Below, in pieces: positions 16,568 through 27,183 of a DNA stretch of 64,000 bases (position 1 is the stretch's first letter; each line of letters begins with the position of its first letter). A program made the translations under genes and the position numbers. Origin of the DNA: JAICIG01 sp035532215 (lineage in GTDB: Bacteria > Planctomycetota > Planctomycetia > Pirellulales > JAICIG01). Under the pieces are notes generated by a model, which saw only the letters and a program-made list of their open reading frames with translations, had not been told where the DNA came from and made no database searches. The stretch is from assembly GCA_035532215.1 (NCBI GenBank), contig DATKRK010000353.1, positions 1-64,000 of the forward strand, given 5' to 3'.

Positions 16568-18964
16568 TCAGGGCAAGCCTTTCCAACGCCTCAGTCCCCA
16601 CTCGCCGATCAGGCAGCCGACGGCCAACAGAAACACGCTGCCCTGATGCCAGAGCGGATAAGTCCAAGCCTCGACGACCGGAATCTTGCGGTTCGGCAAG
16701 CTGGCGACGAATTCCTCCAAACGGTCGGCCGCGACGGTCTCGCCTCCGGTCGCTTCGGCGATTCGCTCCAACAGCGCGCGGTTGGGCCGCAGCGTGCGCA
16801 ATTCGTCGGTCGCCGTTTCCACGGTCCAGCCGGCTTCGCGGCTGTCGATTTCGCTGGCATCTTCGGCCTTGGCCGCGACCTGGGCCCGGTACGCGCCCGG
16901 CGCTCGCGAAGCGAAGCTGGTGCGGTACTCGCCGGCTGCACGGTCGCTCGGTTCGGCCGCGAGTTCGATATGTTTGCCTTCCGGGGTTTCGACGCGGACG
17001 GCGACCGAGGCGTTGTCGAGCGGCTCGAACATCTCATCTCGCACGCGGACGGTGATTTCGACGGGCGACGCCGGGTCGCCGCCGCGGGCGGTTTCAATCT
17101 CGACGCGCTGCGGCACGTCGGCCACCAGCCAGCGGACCGTCTGCCGCCAGGCTTTTTCCAAGTCGCTGTCTGCGACTTCTTTGTCATCGCTTTTCTTGCG
17201 CAGCAAGTTCCAGCGCCACAAATCGCCGATCGCCAGCGCCGCCGCACGGCCGCGGCCAAACGGTTGCACGACCAGTGCTGGCCGCACGGCGCCGCCTGCG
17301 GCCTGCACTTCCGCCAGCACCGTGGCGCCCGGCTTGATCGACCGCAACGGGCTGAGCGTTTCGAAGGGCGGCATCTCGGACAGCCGCTGTAGTTCTTCCG
17401 GTTCGGTCGTGCGCATGCGGACCCACGGCTGCAGCCAGCCCTCTCGCGTCAAAAGCAGCTTATACGCGGCGCCGTCATGGCTCGCCTGGCCGCGTTCGAG
17501 ATACGCCGGCAGCAACTCGCCGATCGGCGTCCTGTGGTAGCCTCCGTCGGCGAAGGATCTCTGACCGCCGAGCATCAAGAACCCGCCGCCGCGCTGGCTG
17601 ACGAACTGCTGCACGAGCGACATCTGCTCGTGCGTGAAGAAGGCCGCTTCGACGTCGTCGAGCACGAGGGCGTGATACTTGAACAGTTCGGCGGCGCCTT
17701 TGGGAAAGCCGCCTTTCAATTCGTCCTTGTCCTCGGTTCCCAGCCGCAGCAGCACCGGCTCGTCGTATTGCTCGGCCTCTTCGTCGCCCTGGTTGCCGAA
17801 ACCGCGATAGAGCGGGTTGGTGCTTTCGCCGGACCGGCCGCGAAACGTGAACTTCGGCTCTTTCTTGGCAATCCGCACCAAACCCACCAGATTGACCTCG
17901 TCGTCTTCCTGCAAGGCGCGGCGCAGAAACTTGAATTCCCAGTTCGGCCGGCCCGAGACATACAGCACGCGGTACGGCCCGCCGCCGCGATCGACCGTGG
18001 CCAGGCGGCGATTGTTGACCAGCGTGGCTTCGGACGATTTGCCGGGCCGCTCGTCGAACTTTTCTTCGCCCGCCAGGCCGGCCCGCACCGAGTAAAAGCT
18101 GACGCCCGGCTTCTCGGGCCGCAATTGAAACCGCTCGACTAGCACCTGGCCCTCGGCCGGGCTTTCCGCGGTCCGCTGCTCGACGAGTTTGCGGGCCTCG
18201 TCGAGCACGCGCAGGCTCAGCTTTCGCCCGCCGACGCCCTGGCACTGGATTTCAGCCGTGAGCGTGACGGGCGCCGACTCGAAATTCGTCTGCGTCACCG
18301 TCACGCGGGCCACGCTGACGTCGGGCAGTTCGTCGTCCGTTCCGGCGACGACCGGGTAGACCGGCGGCAGCCGCTTCGCATCCAGTAGAAGCGGCGCCTT
18401 GCCGCTTTCCGCAGCCCAAAGCGCCGCCGCATCCGTCGCATTGCCATCGGTAAACAGCAGCACGCCGGCGATCGGCCGCCCTTCGAACCGCTCGGCCAGC
18501 GAAGCCAACGCCGTCGTCAAAGCCGTGCTATCGCCGGCGAAATCGAGCGTCGCAAAATCCTTCACCGGCGCCAGCCGGGCGTCGAAGGCGTAGCGTCTGA
18601 CGTCGAAATCCTGGGCCAGCCGCACGAGCCAGGGCGTTTGCTCGTCCAGCCGGGCTTGCAACTCTTCGCCCCGCGTGCGGCGCTGGCCGCGGTCGTGAAT
18701 CTCCAGGCTGCGGCTATTGTCGGCGGCAATCAAAAACAAATTGCTCTGCGGCCGGGGCCGCGTGCCGCTGAACAAAGGCTCGACCAGGCACGCAGCCAAC
18801 GCCGCCACGGCCGTGGCCTTGAGCAGGCCCGCCGCGATCCGGACCCAACCGCTGGCGCCGCCACGGCTGTACGACCACGCGAGAACCGCCAACGCCACGA
18901 TCGCCAGCGGCACGGCCCGCCACAGCCAGTCGTGAGCCCCCAAGACCATCTCCGCCAGGATCAT
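16568..18964 (-). CDS. Membrane protein with vWA-like and glutamine-amidotransferase-like domains
   Basis: 798 aa. ATG 18964 overlaps the upstream gene's stop as ATGA (18961-18964). Two N-terminal membrane segments are followed by a vWA-like fold (FLIAADNSRS, VLLFTDGNATD). The middle holds a class I amidotransferase-like region (HALVLDDVEAAFF, GGGFLMLGGQRSF) and an Ig-like C-terminal part, then a last membrane segment GSVFLLAVGCLIG. The MIDAS-like motif is degenerate (DNSRS rather than DxSxS). It belongs to the membrane-complex proteins of planctomycete MoxR/Bat blocks. Function unknown, probably an envelope complex with the neighbouring gene products. Confidence 0.7.
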   Translation of the reverse strand: MILAEMVLGAHDWLWRAVPLAIVALAVLAWSYSRGGASGWVRIAAGLLKATAVAALAACLVEPLFSGTRPRPQSNLFLIAADNSRSLEIHDRGQRRTRGEELQARLDEQTPWLVRLAQDFDVRRYAFDARLAPVKDFATLDFAGDSTALTTALASLAERFEGRPIAGVLLFTDGNATDAAALWAAESGKAPLLLDAKRLPPVYPVVAGTDDELPDVSVARVTVTQTNFESAPVTLTAEIQCQGVGGRKLSLRVLDEARKLVEQRTAESPAEGQVLVERFQLRPEKPGVSFYSVRAGLAGEEKFDERPGKSSEATLVNNRRLATVDRGGGPYRVLYVSGRPNWEFKFLRRALQEDDEVNLVGLVRIAKKEPKFTFRGRSGESTNPLYRGFGNQGDEEAEQYDEPVLLRLGTEDKDELKGGFPKGAAELFKYHALVLDDVEAAFFTHEQMSLVQQFVSQRGGGFLMLGGQRSFADGGYHRTPIGELLPAYLERGQASHDGAAYKLLLTREGWLQPWVRMRTTEPEELQRLSEMPPFETLSPLRSIKPGATVLAEVQAAGGAVRPALVVQPFGRGRAAALAIGDLWRWNLLRKKSDDKEVADSDLEKAWRQTVRWLVADVPQRVEIETARGGDPASPVEITVRVRDEMFEPLDNASVAVRVETPEGKHIELAAEPSDRAAGEYRTSFASRAPGAYRAQVAAKAEDASEIDSREAGWTVETATDELRTLRPNRALLERIAEATGGETVAADRLEEFVASLPNRKIPVVEAWTYPLWHQGSVFLLAVGCLIGEWGLRRWKGLP

Positions 18965-21900
18965 TCGCCGCTCCCCAACTGCTCGTAGTAGCGGCGCGTC
19001 TTTTCCGAATACTTCGGCGGCACGGGGTCGCGGTCCAAGGGCAAGATCGCGTCCTTGTTCGTGCGCCGCAGCAGTTCCTCGGCCACGCGGTTGCGCAGCT
19101 CGACGAGCGGCTCGGAAACTTCGACCCGCACCAGATTCCAGTCGGGCGGCTTCGAGTGCCGCTTCGAATCGCCGCGGATGCCGCGGGCCCGATCGCGAAT
19201 CCGCGCCGCCTCGGCTCGCAACTCGGGATCGTCGACCATTTCCTCGACGTCGCGCAGCCGATCGGACCAGCCGCGGAAATCTTCGCCCGCGATCGGCGCC
19301 GTCGACGGGTTCAATAACTGGCCGTCGCTCAACCAATCGAAACCGCCCGGCCCGACAGGCCCGGCCAGATTTTGCGGCCCGCCGCCGAGGCCGCCGCCCC
19401 GCTGCCGCCCGCCGGGTTGCCGCTGGCCCGGCTGACCTTGGCCGCGCTGGCCTTCATTGGGTTGGCCTTCGCCTTGCTGGCCTTCGTTCGGTTGATCTTC
19501 GTTCGGTTGATCTTCGTTCTGTTGGCCTTGGTTCTGTTGGCCTTGGCCGCGCTGGCCTTGGCGCTGTTGGTCGGCGTTTTCCTCTTGGCCGAGGCTTTGC
19601 GCCTCGCGATCACTGCGATTCTCCTGCGATCCATCCGCTCGGCGCGAGCGCCCTTCGCCCGGTTGCTGGCGATCCCGCGGTTCGTCGGAATTGCGGGCGA
19701 TCTCGTCGTTGAGTTCCTCGGCGAGCCGCTCGAGTTCCTGCTCGGCGCGGCGCAGCGCCTCGGTCTCGTCGCCGAGCACGCTTTCGGCCGCGCGTTCGAT
19801 GCCGGCGCGCATATCGGAAATGCCCTGCCGCGCGACGCTTTCCTGCTGCCGGGCGTCGTCTTCCAGCCCGCGCTGCACGGAAAGTTCGGCGGCTTCGAGC
19901 GCTTGCGACGGGTTTTTCTCCAGGGCTTTCCGCGCCGTGTCGTAAAGCCGCTCGGACAACAGAGGCTCAACCTGTTCGGCCTCACGAATCGTCTCCTGCA
20001 TCCGCTCGACCAGATCCTCTACGCGGCGCCGCTGCTGCTCGAATTCCAGCGGCAGTTTTTCATTTTCGCTAAACCCCTCGTTTCGCAGCGAACGTTTTTC
20101 GCGACGGTCCTCTTCCGGCGCCGCGAGACGCTCGGCAAGTTGCTGCTCTTTTTCCTCCAACTCGCGGGCCGCGTCGCGCATCTCGCGCATTTCCTCGTTG
20201 AAGCGGCTGGAGCTGCGGCGGCGGAAATCGTTGCGCAGTTCCTGGAAGTCGCGTTCGGCCCGCGTGCCGGCGGCCGCGGCCTGCGAGACTTGCTCCTGGT
20301 CCAGCGCCTCCGAAGCCCGGCGAACCTGTTCGCGCGTTTGTTCCAACTGCTCGCGCGAGTCGGCCATCCGCTCCTGGTTTTCGGGGGCGTCCATCCGCGA
20401 CTTCAGCTCGTCGGTGTCGCGAAGAATTTGCTGCTGCTCTTCGCGCAGCCGCTTGAGCTGCTTGCGGATTTCTTCGCGGTCCTGTTCGGTCTGGGCTTCT
20501 TCCAGGGCCGATTGCAGCTCTTTCAGCCGCTCGTTCAGGTCGTCTTGCCGCCGGGCCAGTTCGCTCAAGCGGTTGAGCACCTGCGAGTCTTCGCGCTCTT
20601 GCTGCTGTTGGGGCGACTGGGCCGTGCGTTGCGTCTCGTAGCGGTTTTCGTCATTACTGAGTTCGAGCTGCTGCAACTGTTGCTGCGAACGGTTTGCTGC
20701 GCCGCCCGCCGCGCCGCCCTGCTGTTGTTGGCCGCGGATCACGCGGTGCTCGCGGGCCCGCAGCTTCAACAGCGCCTGGTACGCGGCCTGCTCCGCGGCC
20801 AAGGCGGGTTGGAGCGGCTTGACGCCCGGCCCGTCTTCGGCGGCGGTCAAATGTTCGATCGCTTGGAGCATCGCCTCGATCACGGCGGCGGCGTGCCGTT
20901 GCGACTGAGGATCCTGCAGCTTCTGCGACAGCTCGGTCGCCTGCTCCCAGGCCGAGGCTTGCGACTCGCCGACCAGATGGACGTCGCCCTTGAAGGCGTC
21001 GGAAGGCGCCTCGCCCGTCTCGCGGCGGATCAACTTCCAGGTGGCGGCGATGATCTGCTTTTCGAGTTCGGCGAGTTGCTCGGCGGCCTGGGCGTTTTGG
21101 CCGCCTTGTTGCTGTTGTTGCGACTGGCCGCCCGGCGGCTGCTCGCCTTGGCGGAAAATTTCTTCGAAGGGCCGCACTTCAGCAAAATACATGTCGCTCT
21201 CGGTGCGGCGCAGCTTGCCCGCCGCGTCGAGATCTTCGGCCCAGAAATAATACGACAGCAACTGGTCGGGCTCGGCCTGCAACTCTTCGAAGCGGATCAC
21301 GTCGGCCAGTTCGTGCCGCTGTTTGGCGGCCGCCTCCTGGCCGAGCACGATTTCCTTGGGCGCGTCGCCGGCCAGGGCATACGACAGGCCGAATCGCTTC
21401 AGGCCGTAATCGTCCCAGGCGGTCGCCTTGACGTCGGTCTCTTCCAGCGGCGAGACTTCGACGTCGCGAGCCGGGAAGGCCAGCTTCAAATCCGGCGGCT
21501 GGTTGGGCAGCACCTTGATCGTGAAATCGGCCGGCAGCTTGTTGCGGCGCCCCTCGGCGTCGACCAGCGTCAGCTCCAGCCGCCGCGACCGATCGCAGCG
21601 AAACGTCGCTTGATAGACGCTCGTTTCGCCTTCGGCCGGCGCCAGCTCGATCGGCGCCGCGTCCTTCTCGGCGAGCGCTGGTAGACGCGGCGCCCTGCCG
21701 CGCTGCGCGGCCAAAGCGGCAGGGATGCCGCTTCTACTTTCAAGCGTGGCCGTGGCGACCGCTTTATTGAGCCGGCAGATCAAGGTCAACTCGGCGCCCT
21801 CGGGGGCCGTGATCGTCCGCACGTCTTGAATCAGTCGCTCGTCCAGCCCGGCGTAGGACGGATAGACCAGCTTCGCGTCGGCCCGCACCAGCTTGGGATA

Positions 21901-22779
21901 CTCGAACACGGTCACGTGAAACGTCTCGGTCTTGTAGCCGGCCAGGTCGATGTGATAGTCGAGCGGCGCGTCGACGGCCGGAATCCGCCCGCCGAACACC
22001 GGGTCTTTGAGCGTTTTCGACATCGCCAGCCGGTTCGCCTCGCCTGTAGAAGCGGCATCCCTGCCGCTTGAGATAACGCGGCAAGATGCCGCGTCTACGC
22101 CGGACGCTTGATAGACGAGCGTGCAGTCGGCCGGCTGATCGCCTTGATAGCGGGCCAACACCAACAGGCTTGTGCCGCGTTCGACCTCGGCGTTGCCCGG
22201 CTCGACCGTGACCGACAACTTGCCGCCGCCGATCGACTGCAACTCGCCTGGCGAAAGGGCCGCCTGGCCCAACCGCGAAGATTGCGTGCCGAGCACCGTC
22301 AGCACGGCGACCAGCAACGCGAGCGTCGCGGCGTTGGCCAGCACGGCGGCCGTCATTCGCTGCGTGGAAACGACGCGCGGCCAGGCATGCTGCTGCGCAT
22401 GATACAGCGCCTGGCGGATCACGCGATCCTGCAAGAAGCCAAACCGGCCGCCGGGCAGTTCGGGCCGCTGCTCCATCGCGGTCAGCAAGCACGACTTCAA
22501 CTCCGGGTAGCGCTCTTCAATCTGCATCGCCACCCAGTGGTAATTGCGCGCCGATGCGGCTGCACGGATCATCGAACCGACGATGGCGGCCAAGGCCAGC
22601 CCGGCCAGAATCACGACGGGATGGCTCGGCCGCCAGGCCGTGGTCCAGATGGCCGCGGCGACGACCGCGCCGCACAGCGCCGTTGCCAGCCAGGCGACGG
22701 CCAGGCTTTGCCAGAAGCGAAGCTTGCGATAGCGAGTAGCCGCTCGTTCCAACGCCGCGAACAATCTTTGCTCGATCAT
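18961..22779 (-). CDS. Large DUF4175-like coiled-coil membrane protein
   Basis: 1272 aa, ATG 22779 overlapping the upstream stop as ATGA. Two N-terminal membrane helices, then an Ig-like/beta region, then a long Gln/Glu/Arg-rich coiled coil (about residues 650-1030). A low-complexity Gln/Gly/Asn segment follows (about residues 1060-1130, with repeated GQQNEGQ-type units), and a short conserved C-terminus. Two REP-type palindromes are translated inside the beta region (21681-21737 and 22046-22098). The architecture resembles DUF4175 proteins found with MoxR/vWA genes. Probably an envelope scaffold; activity unknown. Confidence 0.7.
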   Translation of the reverse strand: MIEQRLFAALERAATRYRKLRFWQSLAVAWLATALCGAVVAAAIWTTAWRPSHPVVILAGLALAAIVGSMIRAAASARNYHWVAMQIEERYPELKSCLLTAMEQRPELPGGRFGFLQDRVIRQALYHAQQHAWPRVVSTQRMTAAVLANAATLALLVAVLTVLGTQSSRLGQAALSPGELQSIGGGKLSVTVEPGNAEVERGTSLLVLARYQGDQPADCTLVYQASGVDAASCRVISSGRDAASTGEANRLAMSKTLKDPVFGGRIPAVDAPLDYHIDLAGYKTETFHVTVFEYPKLVRADAKLVYPSYAGLDERLIQDVRTITAPEGAELTLICRLNKAVATATLESRSGIPAALAAQRGRAPRLPALAEKDAAPIELAPAEGETSVYQATFRCDRSRRLELTLVDAEGRRNKLPADFTIKVLPNQPPDLKLAFPARDVEVSPLEETDVKATAWDDYGLKRFGLSYALAGDAPKEIVLGQEAAAKQRHELADVIRFEELQAEPDQLLSYYFWAEDLDAAGKLRRTESDMYFAEVRPFEEIFRQGEQPPGGQSQQQQQGGQNAQAAEQLAELEKQIIAATWKLIRRETGEAPSDAFKGDVHLVGESQASAWEQATELSQKLQDPQSQRHAAAVIEAMLQAIEHLTAAEDGPGVKPLQPALAAEQAAYQALLKLRAREHRVIRGQQQQGGAAGGAANRSQQQLQQLELSNDENRYETQRTAQSPQQQQEREDSQVLNRLSELARRQDDLNERLKELQSALEEAQTEQDREEIRKQLKRLREEQQQILRDTDELKSRMDAPENQERMADSREQLEQTREQVRRASEALDQEQVSQAAAAGTRAERDFQELRNDFRRRSSSRFNEEMREMRDAARELEEKEQQLAERLAAPEEDRREKRSLRNEGFSENEKLPLEFEQQRRRVEDLVERMQETIREAEQVEPLLSERLYDTARKALEKNPSQALEAAELSVQRGLEDDARQQESVARQGISDMRAGIERAAESVLGDETEALRRAEQELERLAEELNDEIARNSDEPRDRQQPGEGRSRRADGSQENRSDREAQSLGQEENADQQRQGQRGQGQQNQGQQNEDQPNEDQPNEGQQGEGQPNEGQRGQGQPGQRQPGGRQRGGGLGGGPQNLAGPVGPGGFDWLSDGQLLNPSTAPIAGEDFRGWSDRLRDVEEMVDDPELRAEAARIRDRARGIRGDSKRHSKPPDWNLVRVEVSEPLVELRNRVAEELLRRTNKDAILPLDRDPVPPKYSEKTRRYYEQLGSGE
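21681..21737. repeat. Paired REP (family B) inside coding sequence
   Basis: GTAGACGCGGCGCCCTGCCGCG faces AAGCGGCAGGGATGCCGCTTCTAC: two GTAG-headed palindromes in opposite orientation, translated in frame within the DUF4175-like gene. Confidence 0.85.
22046..22098. repeat. Paired REP (family B) inside coding sequence, second copy
   Basis: GTAGAAGCGGCATCCCTGCCGCTT followed by the complement of GTAGACGCGGCATCTTGCCGCGTT, again an inverted pair, in the same gene and without a frameshift. Confidence 0.87.
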
Positions 22780-24887
22780 GCGAAGGCCTCTGTCGTTTGA
22801 CGGATTTGCCGGGCCGTGCGCCCGGCGAGCCAGGTTTCGAAAATCAACGCGCCAAGGGCGGCGACGATCAGCCAGCGCCAGACTTTCTGAAGGCTTTCCA
22901 GTTCGATGTCGCGCTGCTGCCGCGCCTGCTCGGCGCGCGTGGCGCGCGAAAGGTTCTGGCCGAGCGGAACGCCCAGTTGCTCTAACTGTTCCAGGTCCAA
23001 CGGCGCCGTGTTGCTCTCGGCGCCGAGCAGGTTGACGGCGAAGCGATACTCTTCGTCGCCCGAGAGCACGCGGTACAGCCCCGGCTGGTCGGTGTCGCCA
23101 AACGCTTCGGCGCCCGCCGAGAGCGAGGCCCGCGAGCCGTCGGGCTTCTCGACGACGAGCGATTGCCCGGCGGCCACCGCCGGCAGCAGCGCCGCCTGCC
23201 CTACTTCGATGCTGGACGCATTGAAGCGGCCGCCACAGGCTTGCTCCAGAATGCCCTGCACGAGCGGCACGAACTTGCTCGACAAGGCCAACTGGCTATC
23301 GTCCGGGCGCCAGCCGCTGGTCAACAGCAGCGCGCGGCCGGCGCCGGTCTTGTGCTCCAACAACGCCGGCCGGCCGTCGTCGAATTTCGCCAGCACCTTC
23401 GTCGTCGCCGGCTGCTTCAACTTCGCTGAGCGGCGCCGCCAGAAATGGATCTTCGTAAAATCGCCGTACCGCGGGTTGGCGAATACGGCGAATAGCGGGT
23501 GCGAGAAATCGATCTCGCCGAGCATCAGGTATTGGCCGGCGTCGGCGCCCTTCGCCGAATCGTTTCGGGCGTCGAACTCGACGTCGTCGAAGATCGCCGC
23601 CAGCGATTCGGCCGCCGCGCGATCGGGCGGCGCCGCCAGCAGCATGCCGCCTGCGGCCAGGTAAGCGGAAAGCGACTCGGCCAGCGCCGGCGAAATCGCC
23701 TGCGTTACGACGACGAGCTTCGGGCGCTCTTCGGCGGAAGTCGGCAGCGGCTGATCGGCCGCTTGCTCGCGCAACTCGACTTTGCGCAGCGGGTCGCCGG
23801 CCAAGGCCAGTTCGAGATAGTAGCGCGGCCCGCGGCGGTCGTCGGCGGCATCGGGGCCGACGTAGGCCAGCGGAACGTGCTCTTCGCGTTGCGGCACGAC
23901 GTAATAGGCGTTGTCGAACTCGGCGTCGTCGCCGCGCAGCACGACGCGATCGGCCGCCAGCTTGTCGTCCGCTCGCTGGAGGCGAAACACGCGGCTTTGC
24001 CCCGCCGGGACGTAGGCCGGAACCAGCGTATCTTCGGTCGACGACCGGGCGTCGTTCGTCCAGTGAATGAAAAACTCTTCGCCGGCCGAGTCGGCGGCGT
24101 TCGTCACGCGGACGCGCGACGCCTCGGCGTCCGGCCGCTCTCCGTCGACGAGCAGTTGCACCGTGGCGTTCGTGGTCTTCGCGGGCGAAAGCTTGTGGAC
24201 CTCCAACGGCGCCTTTTTGGGCCAGTCGTAACCTTGCAAGGCCTCGGTCCGGGCGCCGCGTTGCAGATCAGTCACCAGCGCCAAGTACGGCTCGGCCGCT
24301 GCTTGTCGGCCGTCGTCTGCGGCGTCCAGGTCGTTGGCCGCCGAAACCAGCGCCGCCCCGAGATCGGTCGACGACCAGCCGGGCGCAAGCGTCTTGAGCC
24401 GCTTACGCACGAGATCGGCTTTGCCCGCGGTCGGTTCGGACGCGTCCTTGGCGAAATCGACGATCGTCTGCGGGCGATCGGCGAAGGCGACCAGCGCCAT
24501 GTCGTCGCGCGGGCCGAGGTCGCTTACGATCTCTTCGACCTTGGCGACGGCCTGCTGCCATAAGTCGCCGCGGCGCATGCTGGCGCTCGTATCGACGAGG
24601 ATCGCAACCCGCCGGCTCGGCAGATCGTCGAGCGGCAACAGCGCGCTTTCGCGCAGAAACGGCCGGGCGAAGGCCAGCACCAAGATCGCCAGCGCCGCGG
24701 CCCGCAGCAGCAGCAACAGCCACTGGTCGATCCGGCTGCGTCGCGTCAGCCGCGGCGGCGAGGGGGTCAGGAACATCAGCGAGCTGAACGCCTGCCGCCC
24801 GCGCGGCGTGCGGCGGATCAGGTGAAATACCAGCGGCAGCGACAACGCGGCGAGGCCGGCAAGGTACAGCGGCGCAAGCAAGCCCAT
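22776..24887 (-). CDS. BatA-type protein with vWA domain
   Basis: 703 aa from ATG 24887 (TTG directly before). The N-terminal BatA segment has a membrane helix, then HLIRRTPRGRQAFSSLMFL and a second helix ending at FARPFL. The vWA domain opens with AILVDTSASMRRGD, an intact DxSxS MIDAS motif. A long periplasmic or cytoplasmic beta region follows, and a membrane helix near the C-terminus (WLIVAALGALIF). Start and stop overlap both neighbours (TGATG upstream, ATGA downstream), so it is translationally coupled. MoxR AAA+ proteins are thought to act on such vWA partners. Confidence 0.88.
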   Translation of the reverse strand: MGLLAPLYLAGLAALSLPLVFHLIRRTPRGRQAFSSLMFLTPSPPRLTRRSRIDQWLLLLLRAAALAILVLAFARPFLRESALLPLDDLPSRRVAILVDTSASMRRGDLWQQAVAKVEEIVSDLGPRDDMALVAFADRPQTIVDFAKDASEPTAGKADLVRKRLKTLAPGWSSTDLGAALVSAANDLDAADDGRQAAAEPYLALVTDLQRGARTEALQGYDWPKKAPLEVHKLSPAKTTNATVQLLVDGERPDAEASRVRVTNAADSAGEEFFIHWTNDARSSTEDTLVPAYVPAGQSRVFRLQRADDKLAADRVVLRGDDAEFDNAYYVVPQREEHVPLAYVGPDAADDRRGPRYYLELALAGDPLRKVELREQAADQPLPTSAEERPKLVVVTQAISPALAESLSAYLAAGGMLLAAPPDRAAAESLAAIFDDVEFDARNDSAKGADAGQYLMLGEIDFSHPLFAVFANPRYGDFTKIHFWRRRSAKLKQPATTKVLAKFDDGRPALLEHKTGAGRALLLTSGWRPDDSQLALSSKFVPLVQGILEQACGGRFNASSIEVGQAALLPAVAAGQSLVVEKPDGSRASLSAGAEAFGDTDQPGLYRVLSGDEEYRFAVNLLGAESNTAPLDLEQLEQLGVPLGQNLSRATRAEQARQQRDIELESLQKVWRWLIVAALGALIFETWLAGRTARQIRQTTEAFA

Positions 24888-25864
24888 CAATCGCCTCCCG
24901 CGCCGGCCGCGCGCCGCGCCGGTCTGGCTCGCCGCGCGGGCGAACGCCCGCGCCGCAGCCGCGAGTTCAAAAAGTCGAACAACGCCAGCTCGAGCGGCTC
25001 GGCGGTGGTAAGCTGATGGAAATCGACGCCCAGCCGGTTGCAGGCCGTAGCGATGGCCGCCGCGTGTTCGGCGAAGCGGGCCAGGTAGCGCTGGCGCGTC
25101 GCTTGCGGGTCGATGTACAATTCGCGGCCCGACTCCAGGTCGTGAAACAACGCCGCTTCGTCGAAGCGAAAGTCAATTTCGGCCGGATCGAGCACGCGCA
25201 GCACGACAACTTCGTGCCCGCGAGAGCGCAGATAGCCGAGCTGCGTCTCGAGCGATTCGATCGGCGCCAGCAGGTCGGAGACGAGCACGATCAACCCGCG
25301 TTTGGCGGCCGTTTTGGCGATCTGCTCCAGCGGCGGCCCCAGCCGCGTTTCCTTGCCGGCGAGCGAGCGCTCCAGCCCGAGCATGATATGGTGCAAATGC
25401 CCCGGCCGGTAACGGGCCGGCAGGTGCTCCTGAATGCGTTCGTCGAACGTGACCAAGCCCACGGCGTCGCGCTGCAGCGAGAGAAAATAGGCCAAGGTCG
25501 CGGCGGCCGTCTTGGCGTACTCGGCCTTGTCGTAGGCCAGCGAACCGAAGCCCATCGAGCGGCTCATGTCGACCAACAGGTGGCAGCGGAGATTCGTCTC
25601 GTCCTCGAACCGCTTGATGTAATAGCGGTCGCTGCGGGCAAACAGCCGCCAATCGAGATAGCGCGGGTCGTCGCCGGGCGTGTACTGGCGATATTCGCTG
25701 AACTCGACCGAAAACCCGTGATAGGGGCTGCGATGCAGGCCGCTAAAAAAACCTTCGACGACGACCTTGGCCCGCAGTTCGAGGTTCTTGATCCGCATCA
25801 CCGCCGCGGGATCGATGAACGACGCGGGCTGGTCATTTTGGATTTTGGATTTTGGATTTTGCAT
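24887..25864 (-). CDS. DUF58 family protein
   Basis: 325 aa from ATG 25864 (GTG 25882 possible). Family core: LELRAKVVVEGFFSGLHRSP, SVEFSEYRQYTPGDDPRYLDWRLFARSD, then a vWA-like fold with LLVDMSRSM. DUF58 proteins are the usual partners of MoxR AAA+ ATPases. The first ~10 codons (PKSKIQN) are translated from the GATTTTGG heptamer repeat of the intergenic inverted repeat, so the N-terminus has probably been extended by repeat DNA. The C-terminus is Arg/Ala-rich. Confidence 0.92.
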   Translation of the reverse strand: MQNPKSKIQNDQPASFIDPAAVMRIKNLELRAKVVVEGFFSGLHRSPYHGFSVEFSEYRQYTPGDDPRYLDWRLFARSDRYYIKRFEDETNLRCHLLVDMSRSMGFGSLAYDKAEYAKTAAATLAYFLSLQRDAVGLVTFDERIQEHLPARYRPGHLHHIMLGLERSLAGKETRLGPPLEQIAKTAAKRGLIVLVSDLLAPIESLETQLGYLRSRGHEVVVLRVLDPAEIDFRFDEAALFHDLESGRELYIDPQATRQRYLARFAEHAAAIATACNRLGVDFHQLTTAEPLELALFDFLNSRLRRGRSPARRARPARRAAGAGGD

Positions 25865-25978
25865 TGTTTCAGTTTGAACCACGGATCACACGGATTGCAC
25901 GGATGTGTTTCATATTGCAATCCGTGTGATCCGTGGTTTTTTTACTCCATCGCTGCGCCCAAATCCAAAATCCAAAAT

Positions 25979-25987
<9 letters not shown>
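25838..25987. repeat. Nested inverted repeats between moxR and DUF58 genes
   Basis: Outer arms are heptamer runs (GATTTTG repeated near 25841-25866, AAAATCC repeated near 25961-25987). The inner arms are a near-perfect palindrome, AACCACGGATCACACGGATTG facing CAATCCGTGTGATCCGTGGTT (about 25876-25938). The structure overlaps the 3' end of moxR and the start of the DUF58 gene. Confidence 0.85.
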
Positions 25988-26995
<1,008 letters not shown>

Positions 26996-27028
26996 GAGGG
27001 GTGCTCCGGGTTTCAGATTCGGATTGCC

Positions 27029-27098
27029 AACCACGGATTGCACGGATGCCACGGATATTGGAATTCGAGAATCCGTGTCATCCGTGTAATCCGTGGTT
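27029..27098. repeat. ATCCGTG inverted repeat
   Basis: AACCACGGATTGCACGGATG faces CATCCGTGTAATCCGTGGTT with a ~30-bp middle that is itself partly repetitive. The same unit occurs at about 25876 and, more loosely, at 31357-31385 with 31540-31575. Confidence 0.85.
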
Positions 27099-27183
27099 CA
27101 GTTTGGGAGGTTATTTACTTCTCGGCGCCGCTCGCCATCCACTGTTTGTCCACTGAACCGTTTTTTGCTTCGCGCTTTCGTCC

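Noticed and set aside
15425..17392. Long open frame on the + strand (655 codons) opposite the C13-like and vWA/GATase genes.
   Set aside because: It is antisense to two genes with clear domain motifs, has Arg/Gly/Pro-rich composition without motifs, and starts inside MITE copy 4.
18965..19336. Upstream extension of the vWA/GATase gene by 124 codons.
   Set aside because: It lies inside the preceding gene in another frame, and an ATGA overlap at 18961-18964 gives a normal coupled start.
19372..21684. 770-codon Leu-rich open frame opposite the DUF4175-like gene, which looks membrane-like.
   Set aside because: The Leu/Ala richness comes from reading Gln/Glu/Arg-rich coiled-coil codons on the opposite strand. 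The - strand gene has conserved structure and overlapping start/stop signals.
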